A stretch of 64,000 bases of DNA, taken from assembly GCF_018139145.2 (NCBI RefSeq), contig NC_059476.1:12393001-12457000 (forward strand). The letters run 5' to 3'. The DNA is from Gymnogyps californianus (lineage: Eukaryota > Chordata > Aves > Accipitriformes > Cathartidae). Numbering within the stretch: the stretch's first letter is position 1; each line of letters begins with the position of its first letter. Below are positions 15,020-27,992 of the stretch, piece by piece. Position numbers and translations under genes: made by a program. Below the pieces are notes generated by a model. That model searched no databases and was not told the DNA's origin. It saw only the letters and a list, made by a program, of their open reading frames with translations.

Positions 15020-15076
15020 GAACCCAATGTTTAAGGAAAAAGTCTCTCTACGTATAATCATTTCACTCATCTTCTA
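15020..15076 (+). repeat. 57-bp local duplication, copy 1
   Basis: This segment matches 15932-15987 closely in the same orientation: both run from GAA-C/T-CCAATGTTTAAG through TATAATCATTT to an ACTCTA- or TCTTCTA-type end, with scattered substitutions and a one-base length difference. The flanks are not obviously similar. It may be two fragments of an old unnamed repeat or a small segmental duplication. Confidence 0.6.
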
Positions 15077-15931
15077 TGTATTCTCTAAGTCTCTTAACTC
15101 ACAAAAAATGTTTCCTAGAACCAAAAAAGTTATACACCCTCCCCTCTCACACCTCCACCACAAAAGTAATTGAAGTATACCCTTATGAAAGAAAAGCCGA
15201 GCATGTTACTGAGGAAACACTGCTTTGTAGCAGCTCATTGCTATACCAGCTGTGAGAAGGCAACGTTGCAGGTTAGAACTAAGTCTAGACTGAGCTTCTT
15301 TACTACAAACAACGCTTACCTAGGACTGCACCCGATTTGCAATTTGATTTTCAAAGTACAAAAATAGTTACTACAACTCTGCTTGCAGGACTGGAGAAAC
15401 TTAAGACACTTTAATCAACCATTTTTAGTGTTTTGAGTTAAAAAAAAATAAATCAACTGATACATACCCAAGTTTTTGATCACTAATAACATCCTTAAAA
15501 TCTCTTACCAATTTATAGAGCTCTCAGTAAGGTAACTCAAATATGTAATAAAGATTTAATTGGTGTGCTCTAGCATTGCTTAGAATATAAAAGGTAGTTT
15601 AATTCTGATAAAAGCCCGATCAATCAACAAAATTAACAGAAATAACAAGTTTTAAATTCAAAATTAGTAAAGTCTGAATAAGAACTTCATTTTTCATGCT
15701 TGCTGATTTATAAAATCCTATCAACTTACCTCAAGAAAGTTTGGATAAAACTCAAACTCATTTTAAAACAGGATAGAAACAGCACAGAAAGACTGACTGC
15801 ATCATTCCACATCTAAAAACCAGAAGATTTTCACCGTATTTGATATCCAGGTATTGAAGTATTTAAGAACAGTCCTCTTAACAAGCACACTCCTGAACTA
15901 GACCAGACAAGTTCATATTAATATGAATAGA

Positions 15932-15987
15932 GAATCCAATGTTTAAGAAAAATTCTCTCTATATATAATCATTTTACTCCCACTCTA
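15932..15987 (+). repeat. local duplication, copy 2
   Basis: This is the partner of the segment at 15020-15076, about 910 bases downstream. It carries TATATAATCATTTTACTC where copy 1 has CGTATAATCATTTCACTC. It lies just after a perfect 16-base palindrome, TTCATATTAATATGAA. Confidence 0.6.
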
Positions 15988-16051
15988 CATTCATGCTCAT
16001 ATAAATTTAAACTAATAAAAAACCCCCAAATGGTTCATGGTTACTGAGGTT

Positions 16052-16065
16052 ATTGCCTTGGCAAT
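16052..16065. promoter_or_regulatory. X-box-like palindrome
   Basis: ATTGCCTTGGCAAT is a palindrome except for its TT centre, and it fits the RFX X-box pattern of two half-sites around a two-base spacer. It also contains an NF1-type TTGGCA half-site. It is a single site in the putative ADD3 intron. Confidence 0.25.
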
Positions 16066-19000
16066 GTATTTTTCGAAGGAATTAAAGTACTTGAAGCTAA
16101 GTTAGTTAACTACCAGTGACATCACTTAAAATCAACAGTTGAAATGAAAACAACCCCCTTCCCCAAATTATCTTTTGATTGGACCTTTGAAAAAAAAACC
16201 TAACTCACTCTTTCAGAGGACATTGCCACTTAGGAGCACCTACATTTATTGGTAAAGCTCAGGTATTTGATTAATCTAGATTATCTTTTCCAAGCAAGAT
16301 ATTAAAAAGGTTGTATGAAATGATGAAGAAGTTGAAGAATAAAAATCAAAGCAGGGAAAAGTCCTATTTTCACCTAAGAAATACAGTGTCAGATGATGTG
16401 ACTAGAACTTCAATTTTAAAATCCTCTCACGACCAGTCAATTTCTAATCAACAGATACATAACTGTATTTGCTTCTGGAGGCAGGAAGATTGGACAACCG
16501 GATTTTTTCACAACTATTTAAAATGTCCCAAGCAACCTTTAACAAGAACTTTAAACATCCGTTACATCTGAATTGAGCATAATTTTCAACAGGATTAAAA
16601 AAAATACATATAGTTATATAAACACTGTCTTTAGTGGTGGAATCGGGTCTAACCACATTTTAAATCAATCTAACGGCTTGTTCAGAAAGGAAACTTTGGC
16701 AAGGGTGGATAAACAAGGCAATCTGAGCCCAGAGGTGAGCAAAGCACTTGTTTCTGCTCCACGAGGAAAAGCTTATTTCAGTGACAGAGGCTGCTGGACC
16801 GTCTGAGCGCCGAGGCTCAGCTACACTCTCACCCAAGCGTTTCCAGCTACTTCAGTTAGGGTGGGTGATGCAGGTGAGCAGCTCTGCTCACATGCAGTCT
16901 ATCTACGCAGTGCCTAAAAATTACTTCCAAACTTCAACTGCTACAGTCTCACTTAAAAAGAGGAGCCCTGCTGGGTAGGTGCACTTACCTACTATTTATA
17001 ACAGAAGCCTTGCTAGCAAAGCTTTTTCTTCAAACATAAAAGAAACCCCAGTTTGAGAATATTTTGATTTGACTGATTCTGAAGCCCACCTATGGATGAG
17101 GGGGTAGGAGAAACGAATGAGGATGTGTGTGCATTTGTTTATTTTCTTAAGAAGGAAGGCAAACAAATTGAACTGCTTGAGAACCCAAAACATACAGGTG
17201 GTTTCTGGACACATTAATAAATCAATGGCAAAACCTTCATTCATTTACTAGGTGCCAACTATTTCACATGAAGGGTTTCGCTGTCCCCAGAAAGGGTGAA
17301 CACCAGCAGCTGTCACATCAGTATGGGACAAAATATCTTAAAAGGAGAAAGATAACATACTGCAGCATTTACACAGCTTGTATTAAAAAGTTTAAAGAAA
17401 AAAAAAAATCTCACAGCCCAAGTCTTTCCAGAGGTTAAGCCAATATGCAGACGGGATATTTAAATATGACAGCAATCTGAATAATGAGCTGAGAACTAAA
17501 CAGAGAATTGTTATCTGGGTGTTATCAGCATGGAGCCAAGAGGACCCACGGATCCAGGCCCCACCATACAAAGAATTTGTATGCAGGCATAATAACTTAA
17601 GTGTGCTATTCACCACTCTACTGGGGCACCTTAATTAGCCAGCCAAGCCTGAGTTGAGTTTGCCTTGTTTTAAGGCTTCCGGCATCCATAGAGAGTTCTC
17701 CAAAAAGCAATTCAAAGCAGGAATGTGATTAAGGGGAAAGCCTCAGCTGGCAGAGCCAAGTGGTGTGAATACCTCCTGCCTTTCTGCTCCCTTACGGACC
17801 AAGCCAAAGAAAGATGCTGTGGCTCACGAGAAAGTCTCAGTAGCTGCGGATCCAAGTCCAGTGCAACCCCCCCTCTATGAGATGCTACAAGGAAATCATT
17901 GCATCTCACAACCAAGATAGTTTGACTTTTCTGCTTTTATAATCCCCCTGATCTATCAAATATGCTAAAGAGAGCACTCTAATTATAGAAAGCTGCACAA
18001 CTGCACACTTTCGGCCAAGTCTGTGCTAGTTCAGTTTACCGCAAAGAACAAACAACTAGAAGATCAGACCGTTTTACATTAAATACTGTCACTCAGACCT
18101 CTCAGGAAACTTAATTATACACAACTGCAATATAAATAAATAATTTGAAGATATCAGCTGTAACCTTTTATGTTTTTCACACTGAGTTACACAACCTTGC
18201 AACCCTCAAAATCCACAGGCTCCTGTGGATGACCACGATTTTACAACACATTCATACTCGTCTCACCTCTGGTCAGAAGTGGACGTTGCAATAAGTTTCT
18301 AGACAGACAAATCTTACTTTTACAAATGCTTTAATGATTTAGGCACTTCAGAGCAAACTTTTTTCCTTTCTTACATAATACCCTTTGCTGTAATCCACAG
18401 AAATATTTCCAAAAGTTTATCCTTGGGGCAATACATAGTTTTACCCCTTCTGTCAGCTTTCTTTTTTCATCAAGCAGAATCCTATTGTACCACATGCCTA
18501 TGATGGCACAAAAAAAAAAACCAAACTAAAAATGCTGTGTTCATTAAATTTGACCATAATGCACTGCAAGTGCTAATCTCAAATCACATACAGCTTTTTG
18601 CTCCATGAGGAATCCAGTTTTCATCTTCCGAAGTGCTACACAATTAGCCACTGTAAGGGCTTTCATTTTTACCAGAGAGTGGCTTCTAACATGGGTAGGA
18701 AAGACATGAGAATAAAGGAGTTAAAGTTATGCAGTTGAACCTGAATAAGAGAAAGAGCATTGGGAAAGTTTCTCCTAGATTTCTATGACTAAAGAAATAG
18801 ATAAGATACGTTGAAGGGCATGTGCAGAAATAGACGGGGAGAGTAAATGGTTTTGTGTATTGGGTATGATTCAACTGTTGCACCCAATTTCACCAATGAG
18901 CAAAGACACAGAAGTTATTGAGAATAACAAGGGGGGGAAAATACCCCCAAAACATTCTAAAAGAATTAAAAGGATATTAAAATGATGGCTACAGTTTTGA

Positions 19001-20242
19001 CTTCAGCAGCTTTACTGTGGTATCTATTAGTTTGTAAATGTCAAAGCTAATACTATGTTTTTTCCTCCTCCTCTCTCCTTGAGGAGTATCTGCAGAAAAT
19101 TGCAGTACTGCACACTCTCTACTCTGCAAGACCAATGTTCTAGCATAGCAGAGGCAGTGAGAAACGGATTCAGCATCATTCCTCTTCTGGCAGTGCTCAA
19201 CATCAGAAAGAGAGAAAACCACCAGCATACTCTGCCTTCTTGCTTCACGCTGCATTTCTGGCTGAGAGGTACAGTCATTTATTTATAGAATCTCTCAGCA
19301 AGTTTGCTTGCATCCTGAAGTATGTTTTGATGATTCTATCCCTGTTCTAGCATATTACAATTAATAATATTTTATAACTGTAGTACAAGGCAAAAGATAC
19401 CATTAACAGCTAGCAGACAGTTGCAGCAAGTCAGAGGCAACAGCAACGAAGGTCAGGTACTCACTGTGCCAGAAAGCAGCACTGCTTCTCACTGAGCACG
19501 AGCTGAACACTTGGAACAAGGTTTCAGGAACCTCAGGCACAGCCAGGTCTATTATACTGGCTTCAGTTATAGTCCTTTCAGTGAATCTGGATGCCTCCCG
19601 TTGAATTCACTGCTCTAGTGGCATTTGAATTAAGGAGACTTCCTGAGTAAGCCAGAATTCAGGATAAATGCATGAAGATAGGACACAGCGATTAAAAGTA
19701 TTACCCAAATTGTCTGCTATTGGTCTTTCAGTTACTTCAGGCACTCAAGCTGCCTCAGTTTTAAACTCTGCTTAAAGCAAAATGAACAAACGCCAACAAA
19801 AAAATTTAATGGAAAATCCAACATCAGCCAAATCTGGCATTGTTTGTTTCAGTTATATAGAATCATTATGTCCGGTCCTTGGATCCTCTTTATTATACCC
19901 TCATTTCCCCTGACTGAAGAAACCTCTGTAACAGAAAACCCTCAGGAGCCATAATTTAACAAAGACAGCATCCAAACTTGATACGACTGTATGAATGAAG
20001 CCAGTAATCTGGGTATGGTTAGAGTTTAAAAAAAAAAATTCCAATGGACAAAATGAAAAACTACATTTGATAATAAATCTTCTTTTTATGAGTAAGCTTA
20101 ATACCCTTCTTCTTGGTACAAGAATGTAATACTGTCTTCCTCGCCAAGAAACAAAAGAGGACAGAAAACCCACACAGAACAAGAACCGTAAGAAACGGAA
20201 TAAACATCAGATACACATAGTATTTCAAAAAGTTTTGGTTGG

Positions 20243-20259
20243 TTTTTTTTTTTTTTTTT
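20243..20259 (+). repeat. poly-T run (T17)
   Basis: An uninterrupted run of 17 T. It could be the reversed A-tail of an old retro-insertion, but no element body is recognisable beside it. Confidence 0.9.
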
Positions 20260-21901
20260 GCATATGGCCTATATCTCATTAACAAAGACAAAGAATACCA
20301 ATGCTTGAAATGAGTCTTCAGAAAGGCAGCAGAAGTCAGAGCCAAACCAGGGCTGGGGTGAGACGAGACAACTGCATGGGAATTACTGATGAGCGCCTCC
20401 ACACACTTTACTATTACGAGAAAGCAACAGCCTACACGTGTGCAAGCACGGCAGCCACACACAGACAGACCCCGGGCTAGTAGAGTACACACACCACCTT
20501 TTTCGTACAGAAATCAAATGGCTGAGAACCCAAAACTATTGAGCTTAGATGAGGACGGTGTTCGCACCCAACCCCAGACACCACTACTTTGACAATCTGA
20601 ACAAGAGCAGAAGCGCTGCTACTCCTGTTCATGCATTCAAAAGGTGCCCAGGACAAGCAGCTCTCTCTGAAGCCATTTGGCTAATCACATTTAAAATTTG
20701 GGGCTCTGTTTTGGTTCATCTAACACCAAAATGCTACCAACAGAAAACAAGTTCACACTGGGGGCGATACGTGCAACAGGCAAAGTAATTTTCAGAAGCT
20801 CTTTCCGTTGAAGTCAGTATCAGGTCGTCCAATGCGCTGACACAGCCAGAGCTGTTATTTTTAAACACAGTCATAGTCTATTTAACTAAAGCATCTTTAC
20901 TCTGACTGAGCCAGTATTACTTTGATAAGACTCCTTAAGTATCTACACTGAAGGCTGCATATCACATCAAACAAAGAAAATACAAACTTTTGAAAACGAT
21001 GCTTCATTGCAGCTAGGAAAAGAGAAAAAAGGAAAAAGAGAGAGGTCCAGGAGAAAGCTAGGAGGACCCAGCACTGAAGACCATAAAGTACTATCTGCAG
21101 GACAGCTATTCACACTGTGCATTTGTATCATTCACCACCTGCACAGAGACTAACTGGAACAATTTCAGTCAACTTAAACAGCAAACAGCTTTCTGCTGTT
21201 GGAAACTCAGCATTACACTTCTAAAACAATTCTTCTGCCAAATTTGTTGGTAGCAATACTATGTTTTCTTACACATCATTTAACTGATGAGAACCTGGAT
21301 GAAAGGAGAAGAGAGGCAATACCATTTTCAAAGGCATGTAAGAGACTGCAAGTTATAGTTACACAACATTTTGGGAGGCAGGCTGAGCTATGCTAAACAA
21401 CTTACTTGTATACATCTTCCTCAATGTAATTCTTACTTCTTTACATATAAAGTTGTCTTGTGAACATATGCGTAAGTTCATTACTAGAACCAAGTGCAAC
21501 CCCATCCTTTCCTCTCACCAAAGAAATAATTCTCTATATGTTCCTGAACATACAGACACTGTGGTCTACCTGACGCAATGAAGTTTTCCTATGGCAATAT
21601 TTAGCCTCCATTTCTTACACGTAACTATGAAATAGAACCAAAAAAAAAAAGTAAGAGCAACAATGGTACACACTGTTCAATAGTGAAAACCTTTTTATTT
21701 TACAATAGAAAACTTAGTTGTGCATCTTGTGCTGTGCACATATACTGCAGACTCTGGAGACAACAGAAGGCTGTTACAGAAAGCAATCCCAAGCACCCAA
21801 CACCTCCACACCACCCAGGACTGTCACTCACTGGCAGCATCACGGAGGTGGGATATGGGTGCATGACATTGGAGTCAAAGAGCAGCTCTGCCCAGCATGT
21901 T

Positions 21902-21927
21902 GAGATTATTTTAATTAAAATAATTTC
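21902..21927. repeat. AT-rich palindrome
   Basis: The inner 20 bases (21905-21924, ATTATTTTAATTAAAATAAT) form a perfect palindrome. Two more pairs match outside one G-T wobble. It is compatible with homeodomain-type binding or simply low complexity. Confidence 0.7.
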
Positions 21928-22519
21928 AAAGTCTACATAGTTTCTCCAAAACATTGCATTTATCCCAAAGAGTCTCCCTTTAAACATGACTGTTCCCCCT
22001 CAGATTTTAAGACTACTGGGAGAGTAGGCGGAACCTCATAACCTATATCTCAAAGCCTACAGAAACGGCTTTTTCATTCTTACTTTCCTACAAACAAGTC
22101 CCTTTGCAGAAGGGTCAAATCACAAACACCTTCCACTTAGATTTTCACATTGCTTCCCAGCATTGCAGGCGGGACCCTGCAGAGCTGTCACCACTGGAGG
22201 ATTAAGGGGCTGGAGTCAACCTGAAGCTCGGCGCTGACAGTCCCCCATCTCCCTATTCCCCGCTTTCCCCGCAGGTTCTCACCACTGCCTTCGACACCTC
22301 GCACCCACTCTAGTGCTCACTCAACCCTCTCTTGAGCTAATTCAACTTATTAAAGAGAGTTAATGCAGACAGCGGGGGAGAGGAGGTATTCTGCTGCAAT
22401 TCATAGTGAATTGTGTAAGTTCAGCGAGCAGCAGGGCTTACACAAGAGAGGATGAGGCAGGACCACATGGCCAGGGGGGAAGAGCAGGATATCCCCTTTA
22501 GCTTGGTTGCAATGTACAA

Positions 22520-22690
22520 ACCAAATATTTTAATCAGATGGAAATCAGAGTCCTAGAGAGGAGTGACTGTATTAAAGAGGTGATTATATTTATTGGAACG
22601 GTGACATGCAAGCTTCTTATTTGACTGGGTTCTTAAATAGGATTACAGGGCTTTAATTTGTTTTTTTTTAATTGGTTTTGGAGAGAGTAA
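22520..22690. promoter_or_regulatory. possible conserved non-coding element
   Basis: A block with sequence words typical of conserved intronic elements (GATTATATTTATTGG, a forkhead-like TATTTATT; CTTTAATTTG), without simple repeats until the T-rich end at about 22660. There is no coding potential. The evidence is weak and textural. Confidence 0.15.
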
Positions 22691-25600
22691 CCCAAAAAAA
22701 AGTTTAGAGAGAGGGTGGAATAACCTTGGAGGGAGTACACGACATTATGCCATGTCAACCATAATAGTTTTCCCAGCACAAATATATGCTAGTACACATT
22801 CTTCAAGTTAACTAATAAACAGAACAGTCATAAAAAAGAATTACTTACACTATGCATTTGCACATTGTAACCGGTAATTCTGTAGCTTTAATATCATCTT
22901 TGAACTATCAGTTATATTGACAAGAACAGTGGCAGCAGTGTATATTACAAAAGGAGTAAACAAATGACCTTTATCTAACTTTAATAAAGTAATAAAGAGC
23001 AGTTTGTTTTGTTTTTTTTTTAACTTTCTTCAAAGAGAGTTTTATAGCTAACTACCAGCAGGGTGTGGACTGAAGCTAAAAACTTTGAAATAGGTCTCTG
23101 TGAAATCTGAAACCAAAATACAGCAAAGGTCACCTCCCTGTGAGGAACCGCCTTGTCCGTATGCATACTATAAGCAAAACTCTGTTAGCTCAGCCTCAGT
23201 AATAATGTAATTCAACTTACCCCCTGGGAATAGCAACAACATCAGGTTTCTAATACAAAGATAATTTTACTGCACACAATACCTGTTACTATACATTTGC
23301 AGTATGTTTGATAGTAGCCAGACACTAGTGTTACATAGCATACCTCAAGCTATTTTTTCTTGTTAAAGGCTAACCCAGGTTATAAATATGACATAGTTAT
23401 TCTTACACCCACCATTAGCTAATTCTTTTTAGTCAACATTGCACATACAGTAGAGTCTCATGCAACATACTAGCCAATATTGATAGGAAAGGAAACAATA
23501 CATCTGATTTTTTTTTAATTTTTACTATTTTTTCACCCTAAAGGGGAGGATGTCAACCCTTTTCAACAAGGAAACAGAATTTTTCCAGTGGAGAGGCAGA
23601 ATCTCCTACCACAAGTATTCGGACAATAAGACTACTATACTTTGTTCTGTCTTGTGGGCTCCTGTGAAACAGTTCACAAACCCAAGCTTAGAGACCAGTG
23701 CCATATAGCAACTGAGGTTCTTGAAAAGGGTTGCCCATATGCACATTGCTCTGCAGATACATATGGGCTAGGCAGTCTGTTTTTCCAGCTATAGGAAAAG
23801 ACCAGGCAGCCAAAGCTGCTGGCAGTGGACCCACTGGGTGAGCTTGGGCTCCTGCTCGCCTTGCCTACAGAGCAGAGCGCTCCTACCTCCTGCATCTCCA
23901 CTCAGAGCTCTCCCTCCCTTTTGCTCCAAGTTATGTCGTATGTGTTTGTCAACTGAGGAGAGATTTGGCAATCTTCACATCTAAGCAAAGATTTCACAAA
24001 GCGTAGGACTGAAATGTTGACCGCCGTTGCTGTAGGACACTTCTCTAGTATAGAAGAAATCCCACCGCGCTTAACGGTCTCCATTGGCCACTTTGGGTCC
24101 ATTGCTGAAGAGATGGTGTCTTGATACAGGCAATTGGAGACTTTCAGACTTAAGATATTTTGAAGGACACAGGATCCCAACTGGCAATACATTAAGAGTC
24201 ACTCGATTTGATTAGAAGCACTGACATGCAATAAAACACTCACGTTAGGAACGTCAAGAAAAAGAACATTTTCTGCTGACCAGACAGCAAAAATTTCCAT
24301 TTTGAATGGCACTGTGCTTAGGAAGAACTAAGCAGTCTTTGAAATCTAGCTCTTAACCAGAAGTTGTCTTAGGGCATGTAAAATTAGGGACACTGCTGTT
24401 TAAAAAAACATCTAAGCTTGATCAAACACACACAAAGAGCATAAAGTGTATGCAACAACCATTTAAAGAGGAAGCAGTTTTTCAGTTTTTCCTCAAGTGC
24501 TTGGCCCACAAGAAAACATCTGATGTAAAAAGGAAACCCACACTGCCCCTCTGCCACCTAAGGGCAAATTATCCAGGCACCTATAAAAAAAACCTCCTGA
24601 TACTTTACAGCTTAAACATTTTATATAGTTAAACTGAGTTGTCTCGAGTTCACATGCTTTATGTTATTTGATATGTTTTAACTAGGAAGCTACCTGGATT
24701 CATTTCAAGGTTTTTGTTGGTTTTTTTTGTTTGGTTTTTTTTTTTTTTAAACTAACCTGGTTTTGAGTACAGGCTCACCCATGCTAGCACTACACAGATG
24801 TATTCAATCTCTTTGCATGCTGCAAAACTATTTAAACGAAGCTCGAAACAGAGTAAAAAAAAAAAAGGAGGGGGGAACCTGACTGCCAGACCACTGGGTT
24901 TAGTTTCTGGTTTTGAGTTTTTTATTTATTTTAAAACCCCACAAATTTCAATGCATTTGCAAGTTCTTCTGCGCATTTCTTATTTTTTGCTCAATACCAG
25001 ACCCATGATTTTGATCAGGTTGATAAGGAACAAGCCAAACATATAAAGACGGCTTTGCTGATTACAGGCATACTTCGCTTTACAAAACATCGTACTAGCC
25101 ATTATTAAAGCATGTATCATAACTTCATTTTTCTTCCTCAGCTGCTCAGGATTAAATCTTTGCAATAAAAATATTTATGAAAATTTGACTGAGCAATCTA
25201 CTTTGGACACTTTGTCTTAGAAGATGGAGTTTTTTTGTTCCAAATCATGCACACACAGAAGTATTCGCCAAGCTCTCCAACTGTGTCACTCCAGTCCTTA
25301 AGCCATTTAACACAGAACATGCACGTGTCCTTTGACTGCCAACTCAGCCACACGTCAAAGAAATAGCTCTGGATAGTCAACCCATAACAATCAGCATGTC
25401 AGTAAGAAATCTAATTTGCATTCAGTATTATGTCCATTGATGGGAATGGAAAAGGAAAAAAAAATAATAATAAAAAATCAACACATACCCACAGATTCTT
25501 TCACGACCTCAATAATTTTAGGAATAAGAAAATTACACAACCTGTGGCCTGAAAATACACGGTTTGCCCTAAGAGACAACAGCTTCCATTTAGTAAATGA

Positions 25601-26918
25601 ATTAAAGACCATGAACATCTTTGCTTTCTGCCTTCTACACTGACAGCTGGATCAAAAAACGTTTGAGTCACCAGAAGAGTTTTGCCTTTGCACACACTTT
25701 TAGACAAATAGGCATTTAAAGGCAGCTGCCACTGAAAGCCAGAAATTGTACAGATTAACTGTGAACGTTACAAAGACAATCACTCCTTAACTGGGTATTT
25801 AGTACAGCACTTCATATGCAATCAAGATCTGAAACAGGATGATGGGCTTGTTGTGGGCACTATCACAATTTAATCATGGTAACAGAAATATCTACCTGAC
25901 TAGTTATTCATTTATTATGGCAGTAATACTACTGGCTAATGTTGTATTCAGTTAACACGGGAGTGCCAGGTATTAATTTTATACACAGCTTCTTGCATCC
26001 TAAATTTCAGCACCACCATAGAAATTGCAGATAATACAGATGAAAACAATCGTAAGAGAATACTTGATCTTACCCTCCACAGCCTACTATATCATGCAAT
26101 CTCCAAATAAAGTTTGTATGTTCTAAGAATTAAGTTTTTTTGGTTTGGTTTTGGTGGTAGGTTCTCTGGTGTGTAGCAATAATTGGTATATTAAAAGAGA
26201 GAGCTGGCTTAAATTGTGTTTTACTCCTGTTTTAGCATTGACTAGGAGCCTGGAGAAATTGTTATGCAATTCATTAGCACTCCTAAAAATGGTTGTGTAT
26301 CTGAGTCAAGAAAACACAAAGGTACTTGTGAGGTCACTACTTTTGTGTCATTGTATTCAGTTCTAGACAGAGCTGGATGCACTGCCTAGTATTGTCCGCT
26401 GTTTCCGTCCCCAAATCCTATTTTCAATTTCACCTCATTTTTCATGTTAGGCTGAAGGTTGCCTCTGCTAAGTGTCTGCTAAATCTGAAACATCTGAGCC
26501 AAAACACTTCTTCTCTTCCTGACACGAGGGCTCATAAGTATGCTTTCCAATGCTATAGTTTAATTTTCATTTTTAAATCGAGGGTATTTTCTTTGGAATG
26601 CACTACCCAGCTTTCAAATACTTGACTTTGTGGCCTTACTGGTGCTCTTTATAAATACAGAGTTTTTTGTAGATAAATCCATAAAGACTAAAATGTCATA
26701 CAGGGTTGCTAAGGAAGTACTGGGACACTGGATTATATGAAACAACTTATGTTAATATTGGCAATCTCTCTGAACCCAGCCAACTTATAATTTTCATTGA
26801 TCTAGAAATTATTTATTTCGCACAGAGAACTTCAGTACCAAATTGCTTCCACAGCATTCTGTCAAGACTTCTAGAGCTGTCAAAAAAAAGCATTTCTTTG
26901 ACAAAAGCCAGTCCACAT

Positions 26919-26929
26919 GGGGGGGGGGG
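26919..26929 (+). repeat. poly-G run (G11)
   Basis: An uninterrupted run of 11 G followed by an AT dinucleotide stretch. Confidence 0.9.
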
Positions 26930-27474
26930 AATATATATTTTTCAAATTATATTTTTCCTTTCTTGTTTTTACTCTATTAGAACAACTAAAGCAAGCTTTA
27001 TCCAATAAGTAAGCTTTTCTATTTTGCACTCTATTTACCATCAGAAGGACGTACACAGGAATGCTTGGTTGGGTGGTAAGCACCCTGCTTCCAGAACTGA
27101 CGTTTACTGTGCATCCGCAAACACAAGATGCAGATCCAACTGGCCTCTAAACTATGTCGTATTTAGTGTAATACCTATGGATGATATGCATAGGAACACT
27201 TGTTTTCTACAAAAAAACCCCACATCATGTAATAATTAAATACATGCAACAATAAAAAAAATCTTGAGACCAATTATTACAGGTATAGATGAAGACAACA
27301 AGCACAGATTTTCAAAGCAATTCAACAGAATCTTCTTACTTTGGCCAACACAACAGACAGTTCAGCTCCTGGTTGACGTGCCAGCTACCATTAACACCAA
27401 TACTGTGCTAGGTACTCATTCAGGGCAGCACAGCGACAATAAGAGCAGCAATAAGCTGCCACCAACTCTACAGC

Positions 27475-27510
27475 ATTCAAGACTGCCACGTAATTCAAGA
27501 TTGCCACGTA
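27475..27510 (+). repeat. 18-bp tandem duplication
   Basis: Two adjacent 18-base units, ATTCAAGACTGCCACGTA and ATTCAAGATTGCCACGTA, differ at one position. A partial third unit may begin after the second. Confidence 0.85.
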
Positions 27511-27965
27511 CTTCAGCTGGAGAAGTAACTTCAGGAGGTTCCGACCGCACAAGGGAAAAGGGATTTACCAGCTGTTAGCTGCTGTGGGTCAAGAAAACAC
27601 AATGTGAAAATGTACAAAGCAAGCTGGAGCTCTCACACCAGTTTGCCATTTACTGATCTTCACCTCAACCTGCTAACTCGCATGAAAACTACCTGCTGCT
27701 TTGATGTCACTAGCATTTTAACACATTAAACAATACAAGGCAAGAAAAGAGTTTCTTCCTAGCCAAGACCAGAACAGTTTAAGAAACTGGAACAACGAAT
27801 GAGGCTATTATAATATTTCCCTAATTAGCACTTTGTAACAGCTGATTGAATCCTTGTCAAGCAGAATTGACATTACTACCATAAGACACATACTATGTTT
27901 AATATGCTCCCAGAGTCCTAACTAAATAGATACCTACACCACATTTACCAAACTGTGAAGATTCC

Positions 27966-27992
27966 GGGGGGAGGGTGGGGGGGGGGGGGGGG
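27966..27992 (+). repeat. G-rich tract, potential G-quadruplex
   Basis: G6, G3 and G16 blocks separated by single A and T bases. On the + strand this satisfies the usual four-G-run pattern for a quadruplex. Run length in such tracts is often wrong in assemblies. Confidence 0.85.
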
